The notes below the pieces were generated by a model, which had not been told where the DNA came from, searched no databases, and saw nothing but the letters and a program-made list of their open reading frames with translations. 64,000 nt of DNA from Enoplosus armatus (Eukaryota > Chordata > Actinopteri > Centrarchiformes > Enoplosidae): contig NC_092198.1 of NCBI RefSeq assembly GCF_043641665.1, forward strand, positions 5,578,501 to 5,642,500. Reading direction: 5' to 3'. Below are positions 11,201 through 19,759 of this stretch, piece by piece. Each line of letters begins with the position of its first letter. The first letter of the stretch is position 1. The position numbers and the translations under genes were made by a program.

Positions 11201-12191
11201 AAAATTAGCTAATTTGTCTTTTAGGTCAACATGAGGAGGCAGAGCAGTAATGTAAGATTTTACTGAATGTGGAGGAATGTTTTCTATTGATGTAGTTCAT
11301 GTATTGAACTAATACTGATAACAGGATTATGCAGGAAGGGAAACAAGGCTAAATGAAGACAAAACACTGTTTAATACCTGATAACATACGTATGTATCAA
11401 ATGTGACCTATTATAAGTGCGCATACAGGGACATGCATGTAGACAAGTTAGTTAAAGCAGACAGCGAAGGTCAAGGGTCAGCTCCATTCTTCTTCGACTC
11501 GGCATGGAGTGAATGGATTTTAAAACCGTACTGAAATCAATCATGAATTATAATAAATTCAAAAGGTGGATGGTTGACAATTCAATAGTAGAATAGGCTG
11601 ACCCCTGACCAGTCAGAGCAGCTCAAGAGAGGTTAAAGGAAAAATGAGTTAGGGATGTAGAGGGAGGGTTTGGCCTAGCAGACAGGACAGGCAGAAGCTG
11701 TGCTCACTTTCAAAGTCAAGGAAAAAGTTTGGCCCCTGTTCAAGCTCTGTGCAAGTGAGCACTTTTAACAGATTCCCCATTTGGTTTCTGCAAGAGAGAG
11801 AAAAAAAGAGAAAGAGAAAGAGAGAGGAAGAATTGCACGTGTGATGTTAAAAAAGTCATCAATAAGTTATTTGAACAAAAGATGGGAGAGACGGCAGATC
11901 GGAGCTGAAGGAGCAGGAGGTCACGACCCAGTGAAAGTAAAAAGGAGAAAAGGAGAAAAAAAAGAGAGGAGCGTAAGCAGACTGCTTTAGGGCTTCGTCA
12001 TCCGGAGCAGAGGCCTGCTGACAGAAAGGAAACGGCGGAGCTGGTTACACCGTCACCCACTCCCCACATCTCTTTCTCCATCCATCTTTTTTCTCCCTTT
12101 CCACTCCTGTGCCAGACTTACTTTCAAAGTCCAGGAAAAAGTGTGGATAGTTCTCTATTTCCCTTGTTAGGACTTTTAGCAGGTTACCCAT
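7034..12191 (-). CDS. cyria: cyria (FAM49A), CYRI-A, RAC1-binding inhibitor of Scar/WAVE
   Basis: CYRI proteins bind active RAC1 at the plasma membrane and macropinosomes and restrain the Scar/WAVE-Arp2/3 pathway; they share a RAC1-binding fold (DUF1394) with CYFIP. Ten coding exons join in phase: 12122-12191, 9845-9966, 9474-9579, 9027-9163, 8816-8893, 8444-8560, 8206-8285, 7752-7878, 7585-7655 and 7034-7097. They total 972 nt, or 323 residues plus TAA, exactly the human CYRI-A length. Start [15 protein letters not shown], internal QDSESIL and end TMLQ point to CYRIA rather than CYRIB. Gly2 suits N-myristoylation, known for CYRI-B. The RAC1-contacting arginine pair is Arg159-Arg160 in SYYRRTISR. 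An alternative first coding exon lies at 11708-11787. Identity is near certain. Confidence 0.97.
7585..7655 (-). CDS. cyria: cyria coding exon 9
   Basis: A 71-nt exon for residues 280-302, [20 protein letters not shown] then NAL. It ends in phase 2 at donor GTAGGT. Reading on gives a stop within one codon, so splicing to the last exon is required for the full protein. Confidence 0.94.
7752..7878 (-). CDS. cyria: cyria coding exon 8
   Basis: A 127-nt exon for residues 237-279, with [20 protein letters not shown] and NKSSKID. Acceptor GTGTTTAG, donor GTAAGA. Confidence 0.95.
8162..8197. repeat. (GT)18 microsatellite beside a cyria donor site
   Basis: A pure GT run in the intron after cyria exon 7, about 8 bases from the exon border. 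On the transcribed strand it is a CA run, the type bound by hnRNP L in other genes. Confidence 0.9.
8206..8285 (-). CDS. cyria: cyria coding exon 7
   Basis: An 80-nt exon for residues 211-236 plus two bases: [20 protein letters not shown] then KVMLETP. The donor GTGAGT is directly followed by a (GT)18 tract at 8162-8197, so the repeat sits in the first bases of the intron. Confidence 0.94.
8444..8560 (-). CDS. cyria: cyria coding exon 6
   Basis: A 117-nt, phase 0 exon for residues 172-210, [19 protein letters not shown] and on to TTNFVTE. Acceptor TTTCTGCAG, donor GTGAGA. Confidence 0.95.
8816..8893 (-). CDS. cyria: cyria coding exon 5, RAC1-contact arginines
   Basis: A 78-nt, phase 0 exon for residues 146-171. 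It carries [18 protein letters not shown]. Arg159-Arg160 correspond to the Arg160-Arg161 pair of CYRI-B reported to be needed for RAC1 binding. Ile148 replaces the human Asn. Confidence 0.95.
9027..9163 (-). CDS. cyria: cyria coding exon 4
   Basis: A 137-nt exon for residues 100-145, including [20 protein letters not shown] and [10 protein letters not shown], almost identical to mammals. The acceptor is TCTGCAG. The donor GTCTGT is weak, but the junction agrees with the human exon border. Confidence 0.94.
9474..9579 (-). CDS. cyria: cyria coding exon 3
   Basis: A 106-nt exon for residues 65-99 plus one base. It reads [19 protein letters not shown] and continues to FSLRL. Acceptor CTTTCCAG, donor GTATGG. 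Confidence 0.94.
9845..9966 (-). CDS. cyria: cyria coding exon 2
   Basis: A 122-nt exon for residues 24-64 of isoform A, from [14 protein letters not shown] to GAGQEIRD. It enters in phase 1, so both start exons can feed it, and leaves in phase 0 at donor GTAAGG. Confidence 0.94.
9967..11707 (-). other. cyria: cyria intron between start exon B and exon 2
   Basis: Non-coding. It starts next to a short CA repeat (about 9983-9999), then mixed AT-rich sequence. I found no exon-like segment or complete repeat element in it. Confidence 0.6.
11708..11787 (-). CDS. cyria: cyria alternative start exon B (CYRIB-type N-terminus)
   Basis: A second 80-nt exon with 7 nt of 5'UTR, ATG at 11780-11778 and 73 coding nt ending in phase 1. 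It encodes [15 protein letters not shown] then GPNFFLDFE, which is the canonical mammalian CYRI-B N-terminus apart from Glu for Asp in CTDLEQ, as I recall it. The acceptor TTGCAG follows a 41-nt pure pyrimidine tract; the donor is GTGAGC. Spliced to exon 2 it gives a 324-residue isoform. It has no stop or splice defect and reads as functional. Confidence 0.88.
11788..12121 (-). promoter_or_regulatory. cyria: 334-bp intron separating start exons A and B, with splicing tracts
   Basis: On the transcribed minus strand, positions 11832-11792 are pyrimidine only (41 nt, many UCUU and CUCUCU words) and end four bases before exon B. A second pyrimidine run covers 11971-11939. Just after exon A, about 12108-12061 is purine-rich on the same strand. 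UCUU and CUCUCU are known PTB-binding words. That PTBP proteins regulate the choice here is inference. Confidence 0.5.
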
Positions 12192-12201
12192 TCCAGCAAA
12201 C
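12122..12201 (-). CDS. cyria: cyria start exon A (CYRIA-type N-terminus)
   Basis: An 80-nt exon: 10 nt of 5'UTR, then ATG at 12191-12189 and 70 coding nt ending in phase 1. The acceptor reads ACCATCAG and the donor is GTAAGT. It encodes [15 protein letters not shown] followed by PHFFLDFE, as in the canonical mammalian CYRI-A. The acceptor has a poor pyrimidine tract compared with exon B. Confidence 0.92.
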
Positions 12202-12754
12202 CTGATGGTCAAAATACAGCAGTGAAAAACAGACATAAAAAAAACAGACATTTCTTTTTATACAAGATACAATAAATGTGTAGTTAACTGAGTGACATGA
12301 CAGAGACATTCAGGGTAACTTGAGTTGAAAAGCCCAGTTAAGTGTAGCTAATCTGGATGTTAATTAAGACCCTTCATGAAGACATTTGCAGCAAAGCGAA
12401 CCGTAAGCCAAGGCTTTAAACTGTCACTACATTCTTCACTAACAGTTTTGTGCTTTGTAGTAGTAGTCCGTGATTAGCTGCCAGAATCATTGTAAGGCAG
12501 CACAGAAGAAGAAAAATACGACACATGTCAGCCACAAAGCTGCTGCACTAAGCGCGTTTTGTTTGGGGAGGGGGGTTTCAAGTTGATGCTTTCACTTGCA
12601 GTTTGTGTTGTGTTTTAGATGCAAATGACTACACTGAGACTGATTTACTGAAACAGAATTCAAGCGTGACCCAGTGTAAAAACTGGAGGATGGACTCCAG
12701 TTCTAAATGCAAGTCAAAGTAGTCCTGAAAGTAGGATTTTTCATTCAGTCAAAC

Positions 12755-13052
12755 TTACAATAATTTTTTTATTATCAATTAATCTGCTGATTATTTTCTC
12801 AATGAATCGACCACTTGTTTGGTCTATAAATGGTCAGAAAATGTTGAAAATTTGCCATCACAAGTTCCTAGAGCCCGTGCTCTTCAACTGCTCTCTTCAA
12901 ATGTTTTGTTTTGTCCGACCAACGGTTCAAAACTCAAAAGATATTCAGCTTAAAATCATAGAAGAACTAAGTAAACCAGCAAATATTCACCTAATTCATT
13001 TAATCGACTACTTGTTTACTTGACAAATTGTTAAAAGTAAACTGTAGAGCTC
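12755..13052. mobile_element. fish MITE, AATCGATTA...TAGAGCT family, copy 1
   Basis: About 300 bp matching a very common teleost palindromic element. Recognisable phrases are TTTGGTCTATAAATGGTCAG, GTTTTGTTTTGTCCGACCAA, AAAGATATTCAGCTTAAAAT and a terminal TAGAGCT. It has no coding capacity. The name is from pattern memory, probably hAT-derived. Confidence 0.7.
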
Positions 13053-15671
13053 AATCAATGACATCACCTTTTAAAGTAATCGCTAACGATTTGTGTGGAT
13101 TTAAAAGCATGGTAAGAATTTGGTCAAAAAGGTTAAATACAAATTTTTTCATTTATAACATGTATCTATACGAATGGAATTAGTGTTTCCCGGTCAGTAA
13201 AGAGGCTGAGAAAGCTAAATTTCCTCCCACCTTCGTTGGACTAAACCTCTGGAGGTTCTGAACCCACTTCTTTGCTCTTCTGGATTCAGGCCTTTCTAAA
13301 CGTGGCCAAACACAAGGATGTGGTCCTAAATGGCAGTTACACCCCATAAAGGTTTTATTGGAGGCAAAAGGCAAAGGGTAGGTAGCAATTTCCAGGGAAA
13401 AGTCTACCTCGTCAGCCATGGAGGGTGGTCACAAACTCTGTAATCACAGCAGGCCTCAAACTTACAGTAGCATAGTACGAGGCCATCGTACTGGTTACGG
13501 TAAAAGGGAGAACGTCACAGTACATTAAGGGGATGCTAATGGGAACAGTTTAACCTTGCTGGGTTCAAAAGATTTAACCAGATGTTACATTCACACTGGG
13601 TGGGAAACAAAAGTTGTGATCTGAAGGTCAGTTGAAAAAATTTAAATGCAGAACTGACTTAAAGTCCTTAAAAGATTCTGTTGTTTCCAGTCTATTAAGG
13701 ACATGAAGCTGCAGATTCACACCGTAGAAAGAAACTATAAGAGCACACAGTCTTTTCTTCTCACACACACACACACACATCCAACTGCTCTGGATTTTTT
13801 GAAGTCATAGTGTGAAGTGACAACAAAAGAGACACTGTGCTGCAGCGTGCGCATGATAATCACACTGCGTTTCTCAGCACAGCCTCCAGCAAGCTGTCGA
13901 CTATTTTCAATCACGGTATTCATTCCTCTTCTTGCACTCCTCAAAAATTCATACACAAGAGAGACAATCCAGATAAGAAATTATAAATCGTATGCGTCTG
14001 ATCAAACTTCATACTGTGAAATTTGGCACATTCCCTGCACAAACTGTACAGCTCTTTCATTTAAATCACATTTTTTATTCTTTTTTAGATATCTTACCGT
14101 CGCTTTTCTATTTTACATGCTTCTTGACTCACAGTACTTATTCTGCTTACTATGTTTATCGTTATGCACCACTATACCAAAGCAAAATCCTTGTATGTGT
14201 AAACCTCTTGGCAATAAACTATATAGACTGTGATGAACAATTTCTTGCAGCCATGATGGAATCTGGTGTTGAAATTCGAGGTTGTACCAGAAGGGGGCAG
14301 TGCTGGTTCACGTTTGCATTTCACGACAGGGATTAAAGTTGTACTATAATGGTGACATGCTGGTACATGTGCTGCAGTAGTCTTATATTTCTAGAACAAT
14401 CCTGACCTGCGGCTACGACAAGTTTCTCAACAGACTCACTTGCCTTCATCTCCAGCCAAACTCTGGTTATGCTCCCCTCAGGTACCAGTTAGCCACTAAA
14501 ACTGACAGCCCGTTCCGTCAGAGACACCTATCCTTCTCAGCAGCATCTAAAAAAGGGACTGTGCCTTTTTCTGAGGCCAACGTGACAATAAAAAGGTCCA
14601 GTGAAAGCTAATATAATTGGCTTTTACATGCCTTTTCATTCACTATAAAAAGTGTGTCAGAGAATAAAAACATCAGAATTTAAGCTTTTAAGAGAGATGC
14701 CTTAAGGAAAATCTCTCATGTATTGTTGCACTGCTGGATATCGTTAATTAGTCATGGCTTTGAGTCATAGGTGTGTGTGTGTGTGTGTGCATGTGTGTGT
14801 TTGCATATTTACATTGCTAGCAAACCACCTAGTTTGTGAACACTTGGGAGTGTCTATGATTGCGGTGATGTCACTCAAAATGTAGCTGCGTTGCATTCTG
14901 GTATGCCTCGGCTTCAGAGCAACACTTGTGATATCTGTCTCCAGATCTGATGAATACGCAGTACAAACATTAAGTTTCCAACTTTTCCACTGACAAATGT
15001 AAGATGCAACTTCCATTGAAATGAAATGAAAAGACAACAGGGGAGAATGATAGTAGGATATAACAAATTGCCACTGTCCATCGTTTTTGTGCAAGCTACA
15101 TCCTAAACATCCTACATGTAAGGCCACCTGTCATACAGCATAACGGTGATTCTAGTACAGCCAAGAGCTAAAAAAGTACAAGTCTCAACTGCACAGAAAC
15201 CCGATTTACAAAAACAATGTAACTATAATTCTAAGCAAGTAAAAGATGCCAATGTGTGTGCAAATTCAAGCCTCCAACAATACCCTGTGCCAGTTAACTT
15301 AACTAGCAGTTAGGTGTGTGCTTCACTTCCCCCCTGAGGTAAACAAACCAGCTCCAGAAGCTTTCTCTACGATTCCCTGTCTCTCAAAAAACCCAGGCGG
15401 AAATGAAACAAGCAGCCGCTCCAAACAAGCTGAAAATATAGACATATACTCAGAGAAAGGTATAGTAAAAGAAGACAAAATGAAGCTTGAAACTTGATCC
15501 CAGTCAGCCTTTTTATGGTAATTGGGTAAAACATGGAAACCATGACAAAAACACGTCGTAAAAGTTGACATATATGGTGTGTTTCAATATAACAATACCG
15601 GCTAGCTAGAGCAACTGAAGGCAGATTTTTTGATTCAACTTTACAAAGTGAATAGCCCCTTTTCACTGCTT

Positions 15672-15840
15672 GTAACAGGGAAAGTGCAGGTGTAACCAAT
15701 AACGTTAACAATGGCTCAGTTCTATTATGTAGTATGCCGTGACAGTGAGCACAATACCAAGAACCTGGAGCTGGCTCACCTAAATGAAATGCAGTAGTTA
15801 TTAATTAATGTTATTAACTACACCTGTGCTCATCAAATGC
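15672..15840. mobile_element. MITE, GCACAGGTGTAA-ended family, copy 1
   Basis: Ends are inverted: GGAAAGTGCAGGTGTAACC on the left and TTAACTACACCTGTGCTCAT on the right. The interior (AATGGCTCAGTTC) resembles the copy at 31052-31192. Non-coding. Confidence 0.55.
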
Positions 15841-17157
15841 CAAAATGAAAACAGCTCTATAGTAAAGAATAAAGAACAAGCACTGGTAATGCTTATAAGT
15901 CAGGACTCTAATAGCGTAACAGACAAGGTCTAAACAGGTATTTACCTTTCAGAAAGGTTTATAAATGCATAAAATATTCCACAGAAACTTTACACGCCGT
16001 CTGTAAGTCTGAGCTGTGATGATCAAAAACTGACTAGACAAAAGGAAAACAAGAAAGACCTGATAGCACATGAGAGTGCAGAGAGACCTGAAACTTCATT
16101 TGGAACTTATGTAATGTAATTCTGTGTAATTCAGTGCTTTAGCAGTGATGTGTATGAGACTACAGTTGCAGAAAGGCTTTGAATGGTATCTACAGTACAC
16201 ACACACAGTACACAGTAAACCTGCACCATCTTAAGTACATGTCTAAAATGCAAAGTGTAAGCCACACTTCACAGCACCATGAACTGCTCTCTGCTACAGG
16301 AGACTTTCCCTTCTTCGCCCTTCAGTCTTAACACCAGACAGGGAAGGAAAAACTATGCAGGGAATTTTCTCGTCTACTCGGTTCCTCTTTCATAACCACT
16401 TTTCTATATGGCCTGGAAACTTCGACTTTCCTCTTTCCCATAGTATTTACCATCAGCTGACGTGGGTTAAATTAAAGGGGAATAGCACATGTAGAATACC
16501 ATATACAAAAAGGGATTTTTTTTTTGTGCAGAATTTGCTGAGGTTGCAACTAAATCCATTCAAAATAAATGGTGTTAAAACGAATGTCACAGATTTGTGT
16601 GACCGGGGAACTTTATATTACCCTGTCAGTCAACTTGTCGGCCTTGATCAATGACCTGCCTGTCCATTATTCTCATGTAGTGCCGCAAGTTGTGTTCTTA
16701 GTGACGGACAGAAACTCCCCCAACAGCACCACTGTCCTCCTTTAACCTCAATTTAAACATTCCTCTTGCTTCAAAAATGTGCTTGTGAAGCTGTGCAGCA
16801 GTCTCAAGGCTATTTGTGCTTCATGATTAAAGCAAAGTCTTTGCATTTGAAGCACCAAATTGAGTGCTACGTTTAAATTGCCTTCCCTGCGGTCTCAAAC
16901 AATCTGAAACAAACGAGTTGAGAGAGAAGTCACGCTCTGAGCCAACATACAAACCAAATGATTAGTAGAGTAGTGAATGTAATTTAGCAGTACAATTATC
17001 AGATGTACTTTGACATCTAATATCAGAGTGTTTGTGCTATTAACCTACAATACACAACAGGGACAGAGAGGCATCCAAATGATCAAATACAACAAATACT
17101 TTTTGGTATTTGAATTGATTTGAATCAGTGAGATCCATTTCTCGCGCAAGTCCTTAA

Positions 17158-17436
17158 TTAAAGGTACCCTTGTGGAGTTTTTGACTGTAAATGCTGCTCT
17201 GGAGCAGTGTTTGTAAAAAAAGGAAGCACAAGCACGAAGATGGCACAATTCAGGGTTCATGCTCCACAGTTGGTGGCAGTAACGCAAAGAAAAGTAGCAA
17301 TGTGCAAACAAAGGCAGTAAAGAAGAAGAGCGCGAGTTAGCAAACATGGATGTAAACAAATCATGATTGATTGATTTTTGTAAAAAATGTTTAATGAGGA
17401 AGAAAATGCACTCGACGCGTCTGTTGGACCTCAAGG

Positions 17437-17481
<45 letters not shown>

Positions 17482-17540
17482 GTGTTTTGCTGAGAAACAC
17501 TTTTGTTTGTTTACAGGAAAACTCCACAGGGCACCTTTAA
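17158..17540. mobile_element. MITE, AAAGG...CTCCACAGGG family, long copy with CA repeat
   Basis: About 383 bp bounded by TTAAAGGTACCCTTGTGGAG and the complement of TTAAAGGTGCCCTGTGGAG. Both ends are preceded by an AT-rich flank, so the target duplication is unclear. A (CA)20 tract at 17439-17479 has grown inside it. An open frame of 160 codons on the minus strand crosses the whole element and is not a gene. Confidence 0.7.
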
Positions 17541-18490
17541 TAAGCCAAAAATCATGACGAATTATAAATTCTCCTTATCGACAGAAAATACCTACAGCTG
17601 TTCTCTCCCAAGTTGCTTTTATCTCCAAAGTTTACTTAAAAGCACATTTTAATTTGAAATGAAACTTACACATATATCTCTTTTCTGCTGTGCAGGAGGC
17701 AATTATATTTCTAACCCACCTGGACAACTTTGCTCATTTGTGTTTTATTTGTTATGCTCATGATCCAATCATTTGAATTTACCAGTATAGCGTGGCATTT
17801 GTAGTTCACAGCCCTTTTCAATTATATAGAAATGCCTAATGCCCAGAATCAGATATATGTCCTTAAGAAAAGCTTGTAAAACTGGGCAATTGTACAATTT
17901 GCAAAATCATGTTTAATCTTATAAATTGTGTTTGGCCATGTGTCACTGACGGGTTGGTAGCAGAAGCCTTTCAGTGGCATCAGTAGATTTTAAATTCAAT
18001 ACTGATGATTGCTTGAATGTTGCTTATTTTCACAGCCATTTCGCTCACTAGACATTTAAAGAATGCGAAGACCATTCTGATTTTGGCTCTTTCCACCTAG
18101 AATATGAAGAATATGGGCCATCTAGCAGTCTTTTCAGATGGCAATTGTTAGTGCAAACTTCAACAGTGTGATGTGGATATCTTTTGGGCATCTGACATAA
18201 AGAGTTTGGGAATCTTTCCCACCCGCCCATATCTTGAGAAATACCAGCTAAAGGTTCAGTATTTCTCTTTAACAGCCCTGAGGACAAACAGTTCAACAGC
18301 CTTCGAGGGAGAACGTTTTGGGCTTAATACAACCGACTAATCCCGCTGTAATCATCTAAACCACAGCATTGTTGCTGGGCTGATGTGCCTCCGTGGCAGC
18401 TTAGAGTGTGGTATTACTCTAACATGACTACACTAGCCCCCAAAAACTGTTGTTTTAAGTGTATGTGTGCATGTGTGCGGTGTCATGTAC

Positions 18491-18546
18491 CTTCTCTGGT
18501 GGAGGACCTCGGGATGCTGTCTATATCATCCACTTTTTGTTTGTCT
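18491..18546 (-). other. cyria: candidate untranslated exon of cyria
   Basis: A 56-nt segment on the minus strand has an excellent acceptor (CTTTCTTTTCTTTCAG) and a donor AAG/GTACAT. It lies in the large first intron and is not repeat-like. One frame is open throughout (KVDDIDSIPRSSTRE) but does not run in frame into either start exon, so a 5'UTR role is more likely. It contains a two-codon upstream ORF (ATG ATA TAG). Confidence 0.35.
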
Positions 18547-19687
18547 CTGAAAGAAAAGAAAGAATGTGTTAAATTCAATATGGACTGAGCGCAAATAAAT
18601 GATACTGGAAAGACAAACAATCACACAGCATGTTTTAAAAACGTACGTGCATATCACACATCTGTGCGGCGGACAGGTGCAGTATCAACTTTCCACATTA
18701 ACTGGCTTCTCCTTTTGTCCCAACACATGCGAGCGTTGAGCAAACAAATACAAACCTCCCCCATCACTAAACACTCCACTGAATTATTCAACAGTGAAAT
18801 CTACACCTGTGTCTGTTATATCCCAAATAAGGCTGATTAAGGCTCTGTCTGCAGCATGTTCACTGGAGTATTAAATGTCCTGTGACAAGCTGCGGCTGCT
18901 AATGGTCACTGTGATGCACTGTACTGCGACTCCCTCCAGGATGAGAGCAGGAAATAAATAAATAGACGGCACTGTCACATTTAGTCAAAAACGAGGGTAG
19001 TACACATCCAATGTGACATTTATCACCCAGCTGAAGAAGCAGGATTATCAGAAGCTCATCATTTATATTTACTTTTAAATGTATAAGTGCGTAAAAGTTA
19101 CATTTTAATTAACCACAATTCAAACTACTTTCTGTTTTCATTTTGTAATGGCTGCAATCTTTGTACTCGATAATCCATACAGCGTAGCATACACGCACTC
19201 TTGCTGAATGAACTCACCCACATACACGAGTACAAGCACTGACCAATCCGGGCAACAGGAAGAATTATTCATACATCCTACTGTGTGTGTATATTCTCCA
19301 CAAAGTGTTTAGTGCACAGAAATACTAATTGTGCAATCTTTTGCTTCAAATGCAAAAATCTGCATTCAACAAAAAATGTTATGAAGCCTCTTTTCTTATT
19401 TGGATAACATAGACAGTGCAAACTATCAAGTGAGAAGACCGAGACTGAGACATTCCCATCTGTCACAGTAAATAGTCCTCATCTGTCTCTGTTGACCCCC
19501 ATCCCTCCTCTGGAGAACCTGCACGGCAACAGAGCGAGGGAAAAAGAGGTGGGATGCTGTGGATGGATGGATGGATGGATGGAGGCCCCACATGGCCACT
19601 AGACCAACTCCTTATAAGGCTATAGTAGTGTATGGTGACTCCCCATGGTCTGACACATGAGTGGACTTCACCTCAACATCACGCTAG

Positions 19688-19690
<3 letters not shown>

Positions 19691-19757
<67 letters not shown>
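19691..19757. repeat. (CA)n microsatellite, about 33 units
   Basis: The longest dinucleotide tract in the window, uninterrupted. The predicted His-Thr or Val-Cys peptides over it are artefacts. Confidence 0.95.

Positions 19758-19759
<2 letters not shown>

Larger units (their letters stand above)
12202..18490 (-). other. cyria: cyria intron 1, proximal part
   Basis: Non-coding. It contains the MITEs at 12755-13052, 15672-15840 and 17158-17540, a GT repeat near 14770-14790 and a CA repeat at 17439-17479. Open frames of 60-160 codons here are repeat-derived or chance. Confidence 0.6.

Noticed and set aside
13180..13419. Minus-strand open frame of 79 codons starting MADEVDFSLEIATYP
   Set aside because: It ends in a repeat-like area just beyond a MITE, has no family match I know and no intron-exon signals.
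17045..17527. Open frame of 160 codons on the minus strand
   Set aside because: It covers a MITE from end to end and runs through its CA repeat as a Cys-Val run. No domain or splice context.
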